DNA of 8,018 nt. Source: Gammaproteobacteria bacterium. Lineage in GTDB: Bacteria > Pseudomonadota > Gammaproteobacteria > Steroidobacterales > GCA-2729495. Shown one piece after another: positions 1 to 5,592 of the stretch. The notes under the pieces are model-generated. The model was given only the letters and a program-made list of their open reading frames with translations, ran no database searches and had not been told where the DNA came from. The stretch covers positions 1 through 8,018 of the forward strand of contig JAHDYN010000069.1 of NCBI GenBank assembly GCA_023383735.1. Direction: 5' to 3'. Numbering within the stretch: position 1 is the stretch's first letter; every line of letters starts with the position of its first letter. Position numbers and translations under genes: made by a program.

Positions 1-1
1 G

Positions 2-205
2 GAAAAAACCGCCCCGGCTGCATCGCCCGGGACGATCAGCAAGGATGAAGCCGTGGCGATGGTGAGGTCGCGTACCGGCGGCAGGGTGGTGCGTGCCGAG
101 ACTGGCGCGTACCAGGGGCGGACCGTCTACCGGATCCGCGTGCTGACCAGCGACGGCCGGGTGCGTGAATACCGGGTCGATGCGCTGACCGGCGAGATGA
201 ACTGA
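2..205 (+). CDS. PepSY-domain protein, C-terminal part (5' end outside window)
   Basis: The frame is open from the window edge to the TGA at 203-205 and encodes 67 residues. They read as one PepSY domain: ISKDEAVAMVR, then a strand pair around GAYQGRTVYRIRVLTSDGR, then the typical ending YRVDALTGEMN. PepSY modules are small extracytoplasmic domains of propeptides and membrane proteins. Secreted single-PepSY proteins are often encoded beside PhoPQ-like two-component genes. Here the stop codon lies 9 nt before the response-regulator ATG, so the three genes probably form one operon and this protein may feed or tune the sensor; that role is inference. The N-terminus, and so any signal peptide, cannot be seen. 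Confidence 0.85.
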   Translation, partial: EKTAPAASPGTISKDEAVAMVRSRTGGRVVRAETGAYQGRTVYRIRVLTSDGRVREYRVDALTGEMN

Positions 206-209
206 GGGA
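204..209 (+). promoter_or_regulatory. Ribosome binding site of the response regulator
   Basis: GAGGGA lies 5 nt before the ATG at 215 and overlaps the TGA stop of the PepSY gene. This supports the chosen start and suggests translational coupling between the two genes. Confidence 0.65.
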
Positions 210-214
210 ATCCG

Positions 215-898
215 ATGCGCCTGTTGATCGTCGAGGATGATGTCGCCCTGCGCCAGTCGCTGGCTGCCAAGCTGCGCGAGGCCGATTTCACCGTCGATGA
301 GGCGGGCACCGCCAGCGAGGCGGAATATTTCGCCGCCGAGTTCGCCGTGCAGCTGGCCATCATCGATCTGGGTCTGCCCGACCGCTCCGGTGTGGAGTTG
401 ATCAGGCAGTTGCGCGCCGTCCGGCACACCTTCCCGATCGTGATCCTCACCGCGCGCGAGCACTGGCAGGACAAGGTCAACGGCCTGAATGCCGGCGCCG
501 ACGACTATGTCGTCAAGCCCTTCAACATCGATGAGCTCAAGGCGCGCATCAATGCCCTGCTGCGACGGGCCGCGGGGCACGCACAGCCGGTCCTGCATGC
601 GGGGCCGGTGGCGATGAACACGCAGGCCCGCGAAGTGCGCGTCGACGGAGAGGTGGTGGTGCTCACGGCCTTCGAATACCGGCTGCTCGAGATCCTGGTC
701 ATGCGCGCGGGCCAGGTGGTGAGCAAGGCGCAGCTGACCGACCAGCTCTATGACCAGGATGACGAGCGCGACAGCAACGTGGTGGAGGTCCTGCTGACCC
801 GCCTGCGGAACAAGCTCGATCCGGAGCGCAGGCTTGGCCTCATCGAAACCATCCGCGGGCAGGGCTACCGGATGCCGCGTCCGCCGGAGTCTGCCTGA
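215..898 (+). CDS. OmpR/PhoP-family DNA-binding response regulator
   Basis: A 227-residue protein of normal length for the family. The N-terminal receiver domain (about 1-115) has the acidic pocket E7-D8-D9, the phospho-accepting D51 in IIDLGLPDRSG, the switch T79 in VILTAR, and K101 in VVKPF. The C-terminal winged helix (about 128-222) contains LTAFEYRLLEIL, the recognition-helix region DSNVVEVLLTRLRNKL and the wing signature IETIRGQGYRM. It should be phosphorylated by the kinase encoded just downstream and bind direct-repeat promoter sites as a dimer. The pair is PhoP/PhoQ-like in sequence, but the inducing signal and regulon cannot be read here, so no gene symbol is given. No promoter is visible directly upstream, in line with transcription from before the PepSY gene. 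Confidence 0.95.
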   Translation: MRLLIVEDDVALRQSLAAKLREADFTVDEAGTASEAEYFAAEFAVQLAIIDLGLPDRSGVELIRQLRAVRHTFPIVILTAREHWQDKVNGLNAGADDYVVKPFNIDELKARINALLRRAAGHAQPVLHAGPVAMNTQAREVRVDGEVVVLTAFEYRLLEILVMRAGQVVSKAQLTDQLYDQDDERDSNVVEVLLTRLRNKLDPERRLGLIETIRGQGYRMPRPPESA

Positions 899-903
899 GG
901 TGA
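898..903 (+). promoter_or_regulatory. Ribosome binding site of the sensor kinase, overlapping the regulator stop
   Basis: AGGTGA overlaps the TGA stop of the response regulator (896-898) and lies 6 nt before the GTG at 910. It decides in favour of this GTG start and indicates translational coupling. Confidence 0.7.
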
Positions 904-909
904 TCGGCT

Positions 910-2283
910 GTGCCGGGTAGCCGTGCATCGCTGAGTGCGCGCTTGCTGGTGGTCAGCGCGGTGATGCTCGTCGCCGCATTTGCGATCACCATCGCTGTCC
1001 TCGACCTGGTGTTCCGGCGTAGTGCCGAAGCCGCGCTGACCGACCAGCTCGAGATGCAGGTGCTGGCACTGATCGGGGCGGCGGAGCCCGATGAGGCCGG
1101 CAACCTGGCGGTGCCGAGGCGCCTGCTGGAGCCACGTTTGCGCAATCCCGGTTCGGGCCTCTATGGCGAGATTCTCGATGCCTCAGGGCTGCCTCTGTGG
1201 CGCTCGCCCTCCGCGGTCGGGCTGGAGCTTGCGCCGGGCGCAACGCTGAGGGCCGGCGAGCGCCGGGTCAGCCGGCTGCTGTTGCCCGATGGCAGTGAAG
1301 TGCTGCTGTTCGGGCTCGGCATCAACTGGGAACTCGGGCCGACGGCCACGCCGGCCTTTCAGGTCTTTGCAGCTGCCGATCTGGCAGGCTACGAGGCGCA
1401 GCTCGATCGTTTCAGGCAGCAGCTGCTCGCCTGGTTTTCGGCGGTCATGTTCGTGCTGCTCCTGGCCCTGTGGCTGGCAATCCGCCACGCGCTCCGGCCG
1501 CTGCGACGCATGTCGGCCGAGATCAGCGCCATCGAAGCTGGCCGGCAGGAAGCGTTTGGCACCGGCTATCCGCGTGAACTGGCGGGCGTGACGAGCGGTC
1601 TCAACACGCTGCTCGGTTCCGAGCGCCAGCGCATGGATCGCTATCGCACCACCATGGACGATCTGGCTCACAGCCTGAAGACACCGCTTGCCGTGGTGCG
1701 CACCGAGCTTGGCGGCAACCAGCCGGATACGGCTACGCTGCGTGCCCAGGTCGACCGCATGCAGGCGGTGGTCGATTACCAGCTGCGGCGTGCCGCGGCG
1801 TCGGGACCGCGCAGTCTTGCGGCGCGGCCGGTTGCGCTGGCGCCGCCGTTCCAGGATATCGTCAGCAGTCTGCGCAAGATCCATCACGACAAGGTGGTCA
1901 GCTGCGAGCTGCAGATTCCGGAAGGCGCGAGCTATCCGGCCGAACCGGGCGATCTCTACGAGATCTTCGGCAACCTGCTCGACAATGCCTGGAAGTGGTG
2001 TGCCGGACGCATCGTGGTCACGGTGGCCGTCGGCGACGACAACACGCTCACGATCAGCGTTGCCGATGATGGCCCCGGCATTCCCGATGATCAGGCCGAA
2101 GCGGTGCTCGGCCGGGGAATTCGTGCTGATCAACGCGGTGATGTGCCCGGTCAGGGCATCGGGCTGGCGGTCGTGCGTGAAATCGTCGGCCTGTATCGTG
2201 GCAGCGTGTCGATCGGTCGCTCGGCTCTCGGTGGTGCGGAGCTGCGGGTGCGCCTGCCGTTGACGGTGCCGGGTTTGGCTTAA
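910..2283 (+). CDS. PhoQ-type sensor histidine kinase
   Basis: A 457-residue inner-membrane kinase with a GTG start. Segments in order: a transmembrane helix at about 10-33; a periplasmic sensor of about 135 residues; a second helix at about 172-193 (LLAWFSAVMFVLLLALWLAI); a HAMP-like linker; an H-box with H254 in DLAHSLKTPLAV, the form typical of PhoQ; and the ATPase domain with N355/N359 in NLLDNAWKW, D386 in VADDGPGIP and the G2 box G414-Q-G-I-G418. All catalytic boxes are intact. It should autophosphorylate H254 and pass the phosphate to D51 of the regulator upstream. The periplasmic sensor shows no motif I can tie to a ligand. Odd point: the last codons (V-P-G-L-A-stop) lie inside the terminal repeat of the downstream RAYT element, so the natural C-terminal tail may have been replaced. 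Confidence 0.93.
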   Translation: MPGSRASLSARLLVVSAVMLVAAFAITIAVLDLVFRRSAEAALTDQLEMQVLALIGAAEPDEAGNLAVPRRLLEPRLRNPGSGLYGEILDASGLPLWRSPSAVGLELAPGATLRAGERRVSRLLLPDGSEVLLFGLGINWELGPTATPAFQVFAAADLAGYEAQLDRFRQQLLAWFSAVMFVLLLALWLAIRHALRPLRRMSAEISAIEAGRQEAFGTGYPRELAGVTSGLNTLLGSERQRMDRYRTTMDDLAHSLKTPLAVVRTELGGNQPDTATLRAQVDRMQAVVDYQLRRAAASGPRSLAARPVALAPPFQDIVSSLRKIHHDKVVSCELQIPEGASYPAEPGDLYEIFGNLLDNAWKWCAGRIVVTVAVGDDNTLTISVADDGPGIPDDQAEAVLGRGIRADQRGDVPGQGIGLAVVREIVGLYRGSVSIGRSALGGAELRVRLPLTVPGLA

Positions 2284-2317
2284 TTGGCTTAATTGGCTTA
2301 ATTGGCTTATTTGGCCC
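2265..2317 (+). repeat. Left end: inverted-repeat arm plus four 9-bp units
   Basis: GGTGCCGGG (2265-2273) is followed by TTTGGCTTA (2274-2282), three ATTGGCTTA units (2283-2309) and a partial TTTGGCCC (2310-2317). The first unit contains the TAA that ends the kinase (2281-2283). On the other strand the last unit contains the TAA that ends the transposase (2307-2309). Confidence 0.9.
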
Positions 2318-3176
2318 GTCTCCGGCCGATCGCTTTTGCAACTGAGGCAATGTGACGGTTGAAGTGACGGGCTACGTCAGAGAGCGAAGCCGCTCCGGAC
2401 TCAATGGCTTGAGTCGCAATACGCGTGCGAATACGGGCCAGATGTCGTTCACGCGAACGGCCGCGCAGCGCGGCTTCAGCCACCTGTTCCTGGGCGCAGA
2501 CTTGCCGGACAAGTTCATCAAGGGCGACTTGATCAACGCATTTGCCGTTTGCTGCGGATCGGGTGGGCAGTTCCGGTTCAGTGCCTTTGTCGCGCAGTGT
2601 CGCGGCAGGAGCCGAGGCTGCAACAGCGTCGGATTTGTCTTCGGTCATGAAGCGGGCATACCTGGGTCTGGCCCGGGCAGGATCGTCGTCGAACAGACTC
2701 AGCACGAACTGCGTGCGTAGCCAGGCTGGTCCACCCTGTTCCAGATACCAACGATGGCTGGACCAGCGGTAACCGATTGGATCTTTGGTGAGCCCGGCGC
2801 GTACGGGATTGAGGTGCACATAGCGAACCGCAGCCAGCAACTGGCTGTCAGTCGACACCATGACTGCGTGGTAGCGTCGCTCGAACAGGTGTCCGGTAGT
2901 GCGCAACCTTCGCTGGAAGTGGCGGGCGTAGCGGGTCGCCACGCGCTGCATGAACTGTCCGAGCGGCACGTCAGCTACCCGGACCACCGCGTGCACGTGG
3001 TTGCTCATCCAGCAGTAGGCGTGGACACCGGCATCGCTCTGATCGGCAGCTTCGGCAAACATGTCTTCAAGCGTGTCGCGATCGGCATCGCAGCCGAAGA
3101 TCAGCTGGCGATGATTGCCCCGCAGCGTGACGTGGTAGAAGCCGCCCGGATTGTGCTGTCGAAGTGGCCTGACCAT
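2307..3176 (-). CDS. REP-associated tyrosine transposase (RAYT, IS200-like Y1 family) with DnaA-like C-terminus
   Basis: A 289-residue protein counted from the ATG at 3176. An in-frame TTG at 3185 is possible, but MVRPLRQHNPGGFYHVTLRGN matches the usual family beginning, so ATG is preferred. No clear Shine-Dalgarno sequence is seen. The Y1 domain (about 1-165) has the metal-binding HUH pair H60 and H62 in SNHVHAVV. The likely nucleophile is Y119 in VRYVHLNPVRAG, placed by analogy with TnpA-REP, and WSSHRWY follows. The C-terminal part (about 215-286) resembles the DNA-binding helix-turn-helix of DnaA domain IV: SRERHLARIRTRIA, then SLSDVARHFNRHIASVAKA. Such enzymes cut and join single-stranded DNA at hairpin-associated sites. 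All visible catalytic residues are intact and nothing is frameshifted. The last codons GCC-AAA-TAA lie in the 9-bp repeat array. Confidence 0.9.
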   Translation of the reverse strand: MVRPLRQHNPGGFYHVTLRGNHRQLIFGCDADRDTLEDMFAEAADQSDAGVHAYCWMSNHVHAVVRVADVPLGQFMQRVATRYARHFQRRLRTTGHLFERRYHAVMVSTDSQLLAAVRYVHLNPVRAGLTKDPIGYRWSSHRWYLEQGGPAWLRTQFVLSLFDDDPARARPRYARFMTEDKSDAVAASAPAATLRDKGTEPELPTRSAANGKCVDQVALDELVRQVCAQEQVAEAALRGRSRERHLARIRTRIATQAIESGAASLSDVARHFNRHIASVAKAIGRRRAK

Positions 3177-3260
3177 GTCAGGCAAGTGTCAGTCATGAAC
3201 AGCAGCGGTGCAGCCAGCATTTTCCGCCGATATGCGCAGAAATCCGGGTAGCCAGCCATT

Positions 3261-3296
3261 CAGGCCAAATAAGCCAAATAAGCCAAACCCGGCACC
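3261..3296 (-). repeat. Right end: inverted-repeat arm plus two 9-bp units
   Basis: On the - strand, GGTGCCGGG (3288-3296) is followed by two TTTGGCTTA units (3270-3287) and a partial TTTGGCCTG (3261-3269). It matches the left end in inverted orientation, perfectly for 18 bp and with one mismatch over 27 bp. The first base is also the G of the TAG stop of the methyltransferase. Confidence 0.9.
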
Positions 3297-4657
3297 TAGC
3301 GCTGGCTGTCCTCGTGCATCTTGATCAGGAAGTTGCGCACGGCGGGCTCGGCTTCGTCGCGGCTCATCAGGCGCTGGTCGACGAGCAGCTTCGCCATGTC
3401 GCGGATCGAGCGTCGTCCGTCGATCATGCCCATGATGAACGAGTAGATGCGGGTGGTCATGGCCTGCAGTTCGAAGGCCGGCAGCAAAGGCACCGGCTGC
3501 GTACCACTGATCAGCCAGTCGGGCAGCGCGCGATGACGCGGCGGGATGGCCACGCTGCGTTGCTTGTCGGCGACAATGGTCACGACGTTCTCGAGGCGCC
3601 CGTGGCGGCTGGCCGGCGAGCACATATAAGGAATGTCGTCCTCGCGCACATCCGGTTCGGCAAAGCCGCTGTCCATCACGATGGCGAGCGTCTCCTCGAG
3701 GCTGTAGCGCTGGCTGGCCATGGGCTGGCCAAAACAGAGCGAGCCGAAACAGATCCAGCGGCCATCGGGTTTGAGCAGGGTGTTGATGCGTGCCGCGAGC
3801 GTCCGGAAATCCTCCGGCAGGATATCGACGACCCACGGCGTGACGACCACGTCGAAGCTGGCGGCTGTCAGCGGCGGCCGCAGCGCATCGCCGAGCACCA
3901 GATGAAAGCCGTCCCGCACCACCTCGGGCGCAATCAGCTCGCGCTGGATGGCGTGTTCGGCCAGCGTGCGCGGCGCCAGCGGGAATTCCCAGAGCTCGGT
4001 GAGTTCGCCGGCCATCGCCCGGCGCGCCACCAGTGCGAGCAGTGGATTGAAGTCGAGCGCCAGCGTCAGGCCGATCGCATACTCCTGGTGCAGGTCGTAG
4101 GCGAGGCGGCCCGCGCCCGAGCCCAGTACCAGCAGGCTGTCGACCGCATTGCGCCCCGGCAGGGCGCCACCCACCAGCCGGAGCGTGGCCTCGTTTTCGG
4201 CATCGCCCCAGGCCCAGTCGCGATGGATGTTGGAATAGTAGGTGGTGAGTCCCTGGTCGCCGGGCAGGCGGGTTTGCAGCGCCAGGTGCGTGGCCAGCGC
4301 GGCCTGCGCCTGGTGGATGGCCAGCGGCGACAGCAGCTCGCGCAGGCGTTTCAACTGATCGAGGCTGGCCCGGTTGAGCAGGTTCAGACGGTCGCGGGTC
4401 AGCTGGCGCAGGCGCGGATTCTGCAGCTCGGCCTGCAGTTCGGCCGCTTCGTGGCCGAGCTTTTCCAGGGTGAATTGCAGCCTTCCGCGCCACTCGGCCA
4501 GCGTGGCAGCCGGTTCGGCAAACAGGCAGGGGATATCGAGCAGCGAGGGGAAGCCGAGTCCGCAGGCGCCACAGCCCCAGCTGCGGTCCGGATACTGCCG
4601 GAGCGACTGCTCGCAGCGGGGGCAGGCAAGATGGGCTGCGAGCGTGGGGGCTGACAT
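3296..4657 (-). CDS. Zinc-ribbon SAM-dependent methyltransferase with PqqD-like C-terminal module
   Basis: A 453-residue protein. Residues 12-32 form a Trm112-like zinc ribbon, C12-x2-C15-x13-C29-x2-C32. Residues 50-130 are helical and rich in Leu/Gln/Arg. The Rossmann methyltransferase core follows: HRDWAWGDAENEATLR (145-160) just before motif I LGSGAGR (178-184), LDFNP (201-205), then FDVVVTPWVVDILPEDF (268-284) and LLKPDGRWICFGSL (294-307). The HRDW segment before motif I resembles the N2227/carnosine N-methyltransferase group, so a small-molecule or peptide N-methyltransferase is plausible; the substrate is unknown. Residues 400-450 (IYSFIMGMIDGRRSIRDMAK, then DEAEPAVRNFLIKMHED) look like a PqqD-type winged helix, a fold that often binds peptides. 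It converges on the kinase and its TAG stop shares a base with the RAYT element end. No Shine-Dalgarno sequence precedes the ATG. Confidence 0.85.
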   Translation of the reverse strand: MSAPTLAAHLACPRCEQSLRQYPDRSWGCGACGLGFPSLLDIPCLFAEPAATLAEWRGRLQFTLEKLGHEAAELQAELQNPRLRQLTRDRLNLLNRASLDQLKRLRELLSPLAIHQAQAALATHLALQTRLPGDQGLTTYYSNIHRDWAWGDAENEATLRLVGGALPGRNAVDSLLVLGSGAGRLAYDLHQEYAIGLTLALDFNPLLALVARRAMAGELTELWEFPLAPRTLAEHAIQRELIAPEVVRDGFHLVLGDALRPPLTAASFDVVVTPWVVDILPEDFRTLAARINTLLKPDGRWICFGSLCFGQPMASQRYSLEETLAIVMDSGFAEPDVREDDIPYMCSPASRHGRLENVVTIVADKQRSVAIPPRHRALPDWLISGTQPVPLLPAFELQAMTTRIYSFIMGMIDGRRSIRDMAKLLVDQRLMSRDEAEPAVRNFLIKMHEDSQR

Positions 4658-4663
4658 GCGCCG

Positions 4664-4669
4664 ATTATG
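4664..4669 (-). promoter_or_regulatory. Candidate -10 box giving a leaderless methyltransferase mRNA
   Basis: On the - strand CATAAT is followed by six bases (CGGCGC) and then the ATG at 4657. Transcription would start at or next to the ATG, which would explain the missing ribosome binding site. No good -35 box is seen at 16-18 bp (ATCCTT at 17), so this is a weak call. Confidence 0.3.
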
Positions 4670-4683
4670 GCATCGGAGCGGTC

Positions 4684-4872
4684 CTAAAGGATCGTGCCGT
4701 TCACGATCGGCGCAAAAGCGGTGAGCGAATCGCGCAGGGTGCTGTTGCCGAGGCCATGGCCGGGAAACAGGCTGGCGAAGTTGCCCTGCTGGCCATGCAG
4801 TGCCAGGTAGTTGAGCAGCACGGTTTCAACCAGTTTCAGCGCAAGCGTAGCAATACGACGACGAATGCGTGC
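4684..4872 (-). pseudogene. Unrecognised C-terminal gene fragment upstream of the methyltransferase
   Basis: An in-frame TAA at 4873-4875 is followed by an open frame of about 62 codons to the TAG at 4684-4686, with no plausible start near the beginning. The residues look like real protein: ATLALKLVETVLLNYLALHG, then GNFASLFPGHGLGNSTLRDS, then LTAFAPIVNGTIL. I do not recognise the family. Its 5' side runs directly into the truncated PIN gene, so it is probably the 3' remnant of a gene that once preceded the methyltransferase. The stop lies 26 nt before the methyltransferase start, a spacing that fits a former operon. Confidence 0.45.
4690..4708. promoter_or_regulatory. Perfect 7-bp inverted repeat upstream of the methyltransferase
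   Basis: GATCGTG-CCGTT-CACGATC, a 7-bp stem with a 5-nt loop, about 33 bp upstream of the methyltransferase ATG and inside the end of the fragment gene. It could be an operator or a weak hairpin. On the - strand only CTTT follows, so an intrinsic terminator is unlikely. Confidence 0.35.
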
Positions 4873-4892
4873 TTAAGCTTGCGCCCGGGAAG

Positions 4893-5112
4893 TCAGTTGC
4901 GACCGGTGGTGATGATCGCGAGCGCTTCGTGGGCGGGCAGAATGCGCCGGGTGAATTTGCTGCGACCGATGACCTCGGCGAGTTCGGCAAGCAGGACGAG
5001 ACTGGTGTGCAGTGTGATGTCGCCGGGCCCGCGCGCGGTTGATGATCTGACGTGGTGGACCCTGCCAGAGCAGCCCCGAGAGGATGGTGTTGGTGTCAGC
5101 GACGATCCGCAC
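4893..5112 (-). pseudogene. PIN-domain toxin remnant, frameshifted and truncated
   Basis: From the GTG at 5112 the protein begins MRIVADTNTILSGLLWQGPP, the standard start of the PIN-family toxin component (COG1569-like), with the first catalytic acid D6. After about residue 27, near the GC-rich run around 5030-5037, the frame is lost. The next frame continues the expected sequence GDITLHTSLVLLAELAEVIG, then RSKFTRRIL, with the second acidic residue (E of LAELAEV), and ends at the TGA at 4893-4895. The later part of the fold with the remaining acidic residues is missing. PIN toxins are Mg-dependent ribonucleases; this one should be inactive both from the frameshift and from the lost C-terminus. 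It overlaps the antitoxin gene by 17 nt, the classical coupled arrangement. Confidence 0.8.
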
Positions 5113-5347
5113 GGGCACGGCGCTCGGCACGCACGGCGTCGATCTCGGCCTGAATCTCCTCACTGCTCATCGGCGGCTCGTCGATGGCATCGAGTCGCTT
5201 GAACGCATCGCCCAGCCGGCGCCCAGCCTCCGAGCGCTCCTCGGCGTCGCGCTTCTCCAGGAAGTCCACAAAGTCGGCGACTTCGGCCTGGCGCTCAGGC
5301 GGGAGACGCTGGAGTTTGTCGATCAGGGTGCGGGTATTGGCGTTCAT
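5096..5347 (-). CDS. Antitoxin-like protein (DUF2281-type) of a PIN toxin pair
   Basis: An 83-residue protein starting at the ATG at 5347. A longer in-frame opening upstream to 5416 runs through the likely promoter and is rejected. The N-terminal motif TLIDKLQRLPPERQAEVADF, then VDFLEKRD, is typical of DUF2281-like antitoxins. The C-terminal half (AGRRLGDAFKRLDAIDEPPM, then SSEEIQAEIDAVRAERRARA) is charged and helical, as expected for a segment that wraps the toxin. It precedes and overlaps the PIN toxin gene. The frame looks intact although its toxin is broken, so it is an orphan antitoxin that could still act as a repressor or neutralise a related toxin elsewhere. The ribosome binding site is weak. 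Confidence 0.75.
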   Translation of the reverse strand: MNANTRTLIDKLQRLPPERQAEVADFVDFLEKRDAEERSEAGRRLGDAFKRLDAIDEPPMSSEEIQAEIDAVRAERRARADRR

Positions 5348-5398
5348 GGAAAACGGCCCTGAAGGTATGTGTCGGCGGCTTATTCTGCGCCATTTGGG

Positions 5399-5416
5399 TT
5401 GACTACTTCCAGTCAA
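5399..5416. promoter_or_regulatory. Palindromic site upstream of the antitoxin, candidate autoregulatory operator
   Basis: TTGACT-ACTTCC-AGTCAA is a perfect 6-bp inverted repeat with a 6-bp centre, 52 bp upstream of the antitoxin ATG. Read on the - strand, TTGACT also resembles a -35 box, but the sequence 17 bp on (ATGGCG) is a poor -10. Antitoxins commonly repress their own promoter at such palindromes; the assignment is inference from position. Confidence 0.4.
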
Positions 5417-5418
5417 GC

Positions 5419-5592
5419 CTACCTGCGTCCCGCAGCCGCCAGCGCCCGGTCACCCACAAAGGGATTGCCCTGCCGCTCCTGCCCGAAAGTCGAGGTCGGG
5501 CCGTGGCCGGGTACAAACGTCACCGCGTTGCCACGTGGCCAGAGTCTGCCGGTGATTGATGCGATCAGCGTGGCGTAGTCACCGCCCGGAAA
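5419..5592 (-). pseudogene. C-terminal remnant of a metallo-beta-lactamase-fold hydrolase
   Basis: Fifty-seven codons ending at the TAG at 5419-5421. They read FPGGDYATLIASITGRLWP, then NAVTFVPGHGPTSTFGQERQ, then GNPFVGD. This is the standard end of YcbL/GloB-like MBL-fold hydrolases, including the C-terminal metal-site His of PGHGPTS. In intact relatives GRTD precedes FPGGD; here H-L-Q-G-A-L and an in-frame TGA (5611-5613) replace it. The rest of the gene, including the HxHxDH metal-binding motif, is absent. Homology stops within a few bases of where the transposase fragment on the other strand begins, so the insertion or a later deletion beside it removed the 5' part. Confidence 0.85.

Larger units (their letters stand above)
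2265..3296 (-). mobile_element. RAYT-type element bounded by an inverted repeat with 9-bp tandem units
   Basis: The outer ends are identical inverted copies of GGTGCCGGGTTTGGCTTA (2265-2282 on +, 3279-3296 on -). Inward, both continue as 9-bp units. A single HUH transposase gene fills the inside. The element lies between the convergent kinase and methyltransferase genes. No target-site duplication is visible, as expected for Y1 enzymes. RAYTs are usually flanked by REP hairpins with a GTAG/GGAG foot. These ends are instead short tandem units and do not form a classical REP. One GTAG (3248-3251, + strand) is present near the right end but without a convincing stem. Mobility is inference. Confidence 0.6.

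Noticed and set aside
2274..2317. Short regular repeats that might suggest a CRISPR array.
   Set aside because: The units are 9 bp with no spacers between them.
2352..3251. Open frames on the + strand across the RAYT gene.
   Set aside because: No domain signal; the HUH and tyrosine motifs are on the - strand.
3248..3269. GTAG followed by CCAGCC...GGCC as a REP sequence near the RAYT.
   Set aside because: The possible stem is only 3-4 bp, too short for a REP hairpin, and no second copy is seen.
3189..4493. A 434-codon open frame on the - strand in another frame of the methyltransferase.
   Set aside because: It is Arg/Ala/Gly/Pro-rich with no motifs and overlaps a well-supported gene.
3314..4654. 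A long open frame on the + strand opposite the methyltransferase.
   Set aside because: Its composition is a mirror of the high-GC coding strand, with no recognisable domain. The - strand has clear motifs.
4690..4708. The GATCGTG/CACGATC hairpin as an intrinsic terminator for the upstream fragment.
   Set aside because: It is followed by CTTTAG rather than a T-run, and the stem is not GC-rich enough; kept only as a possible operator.
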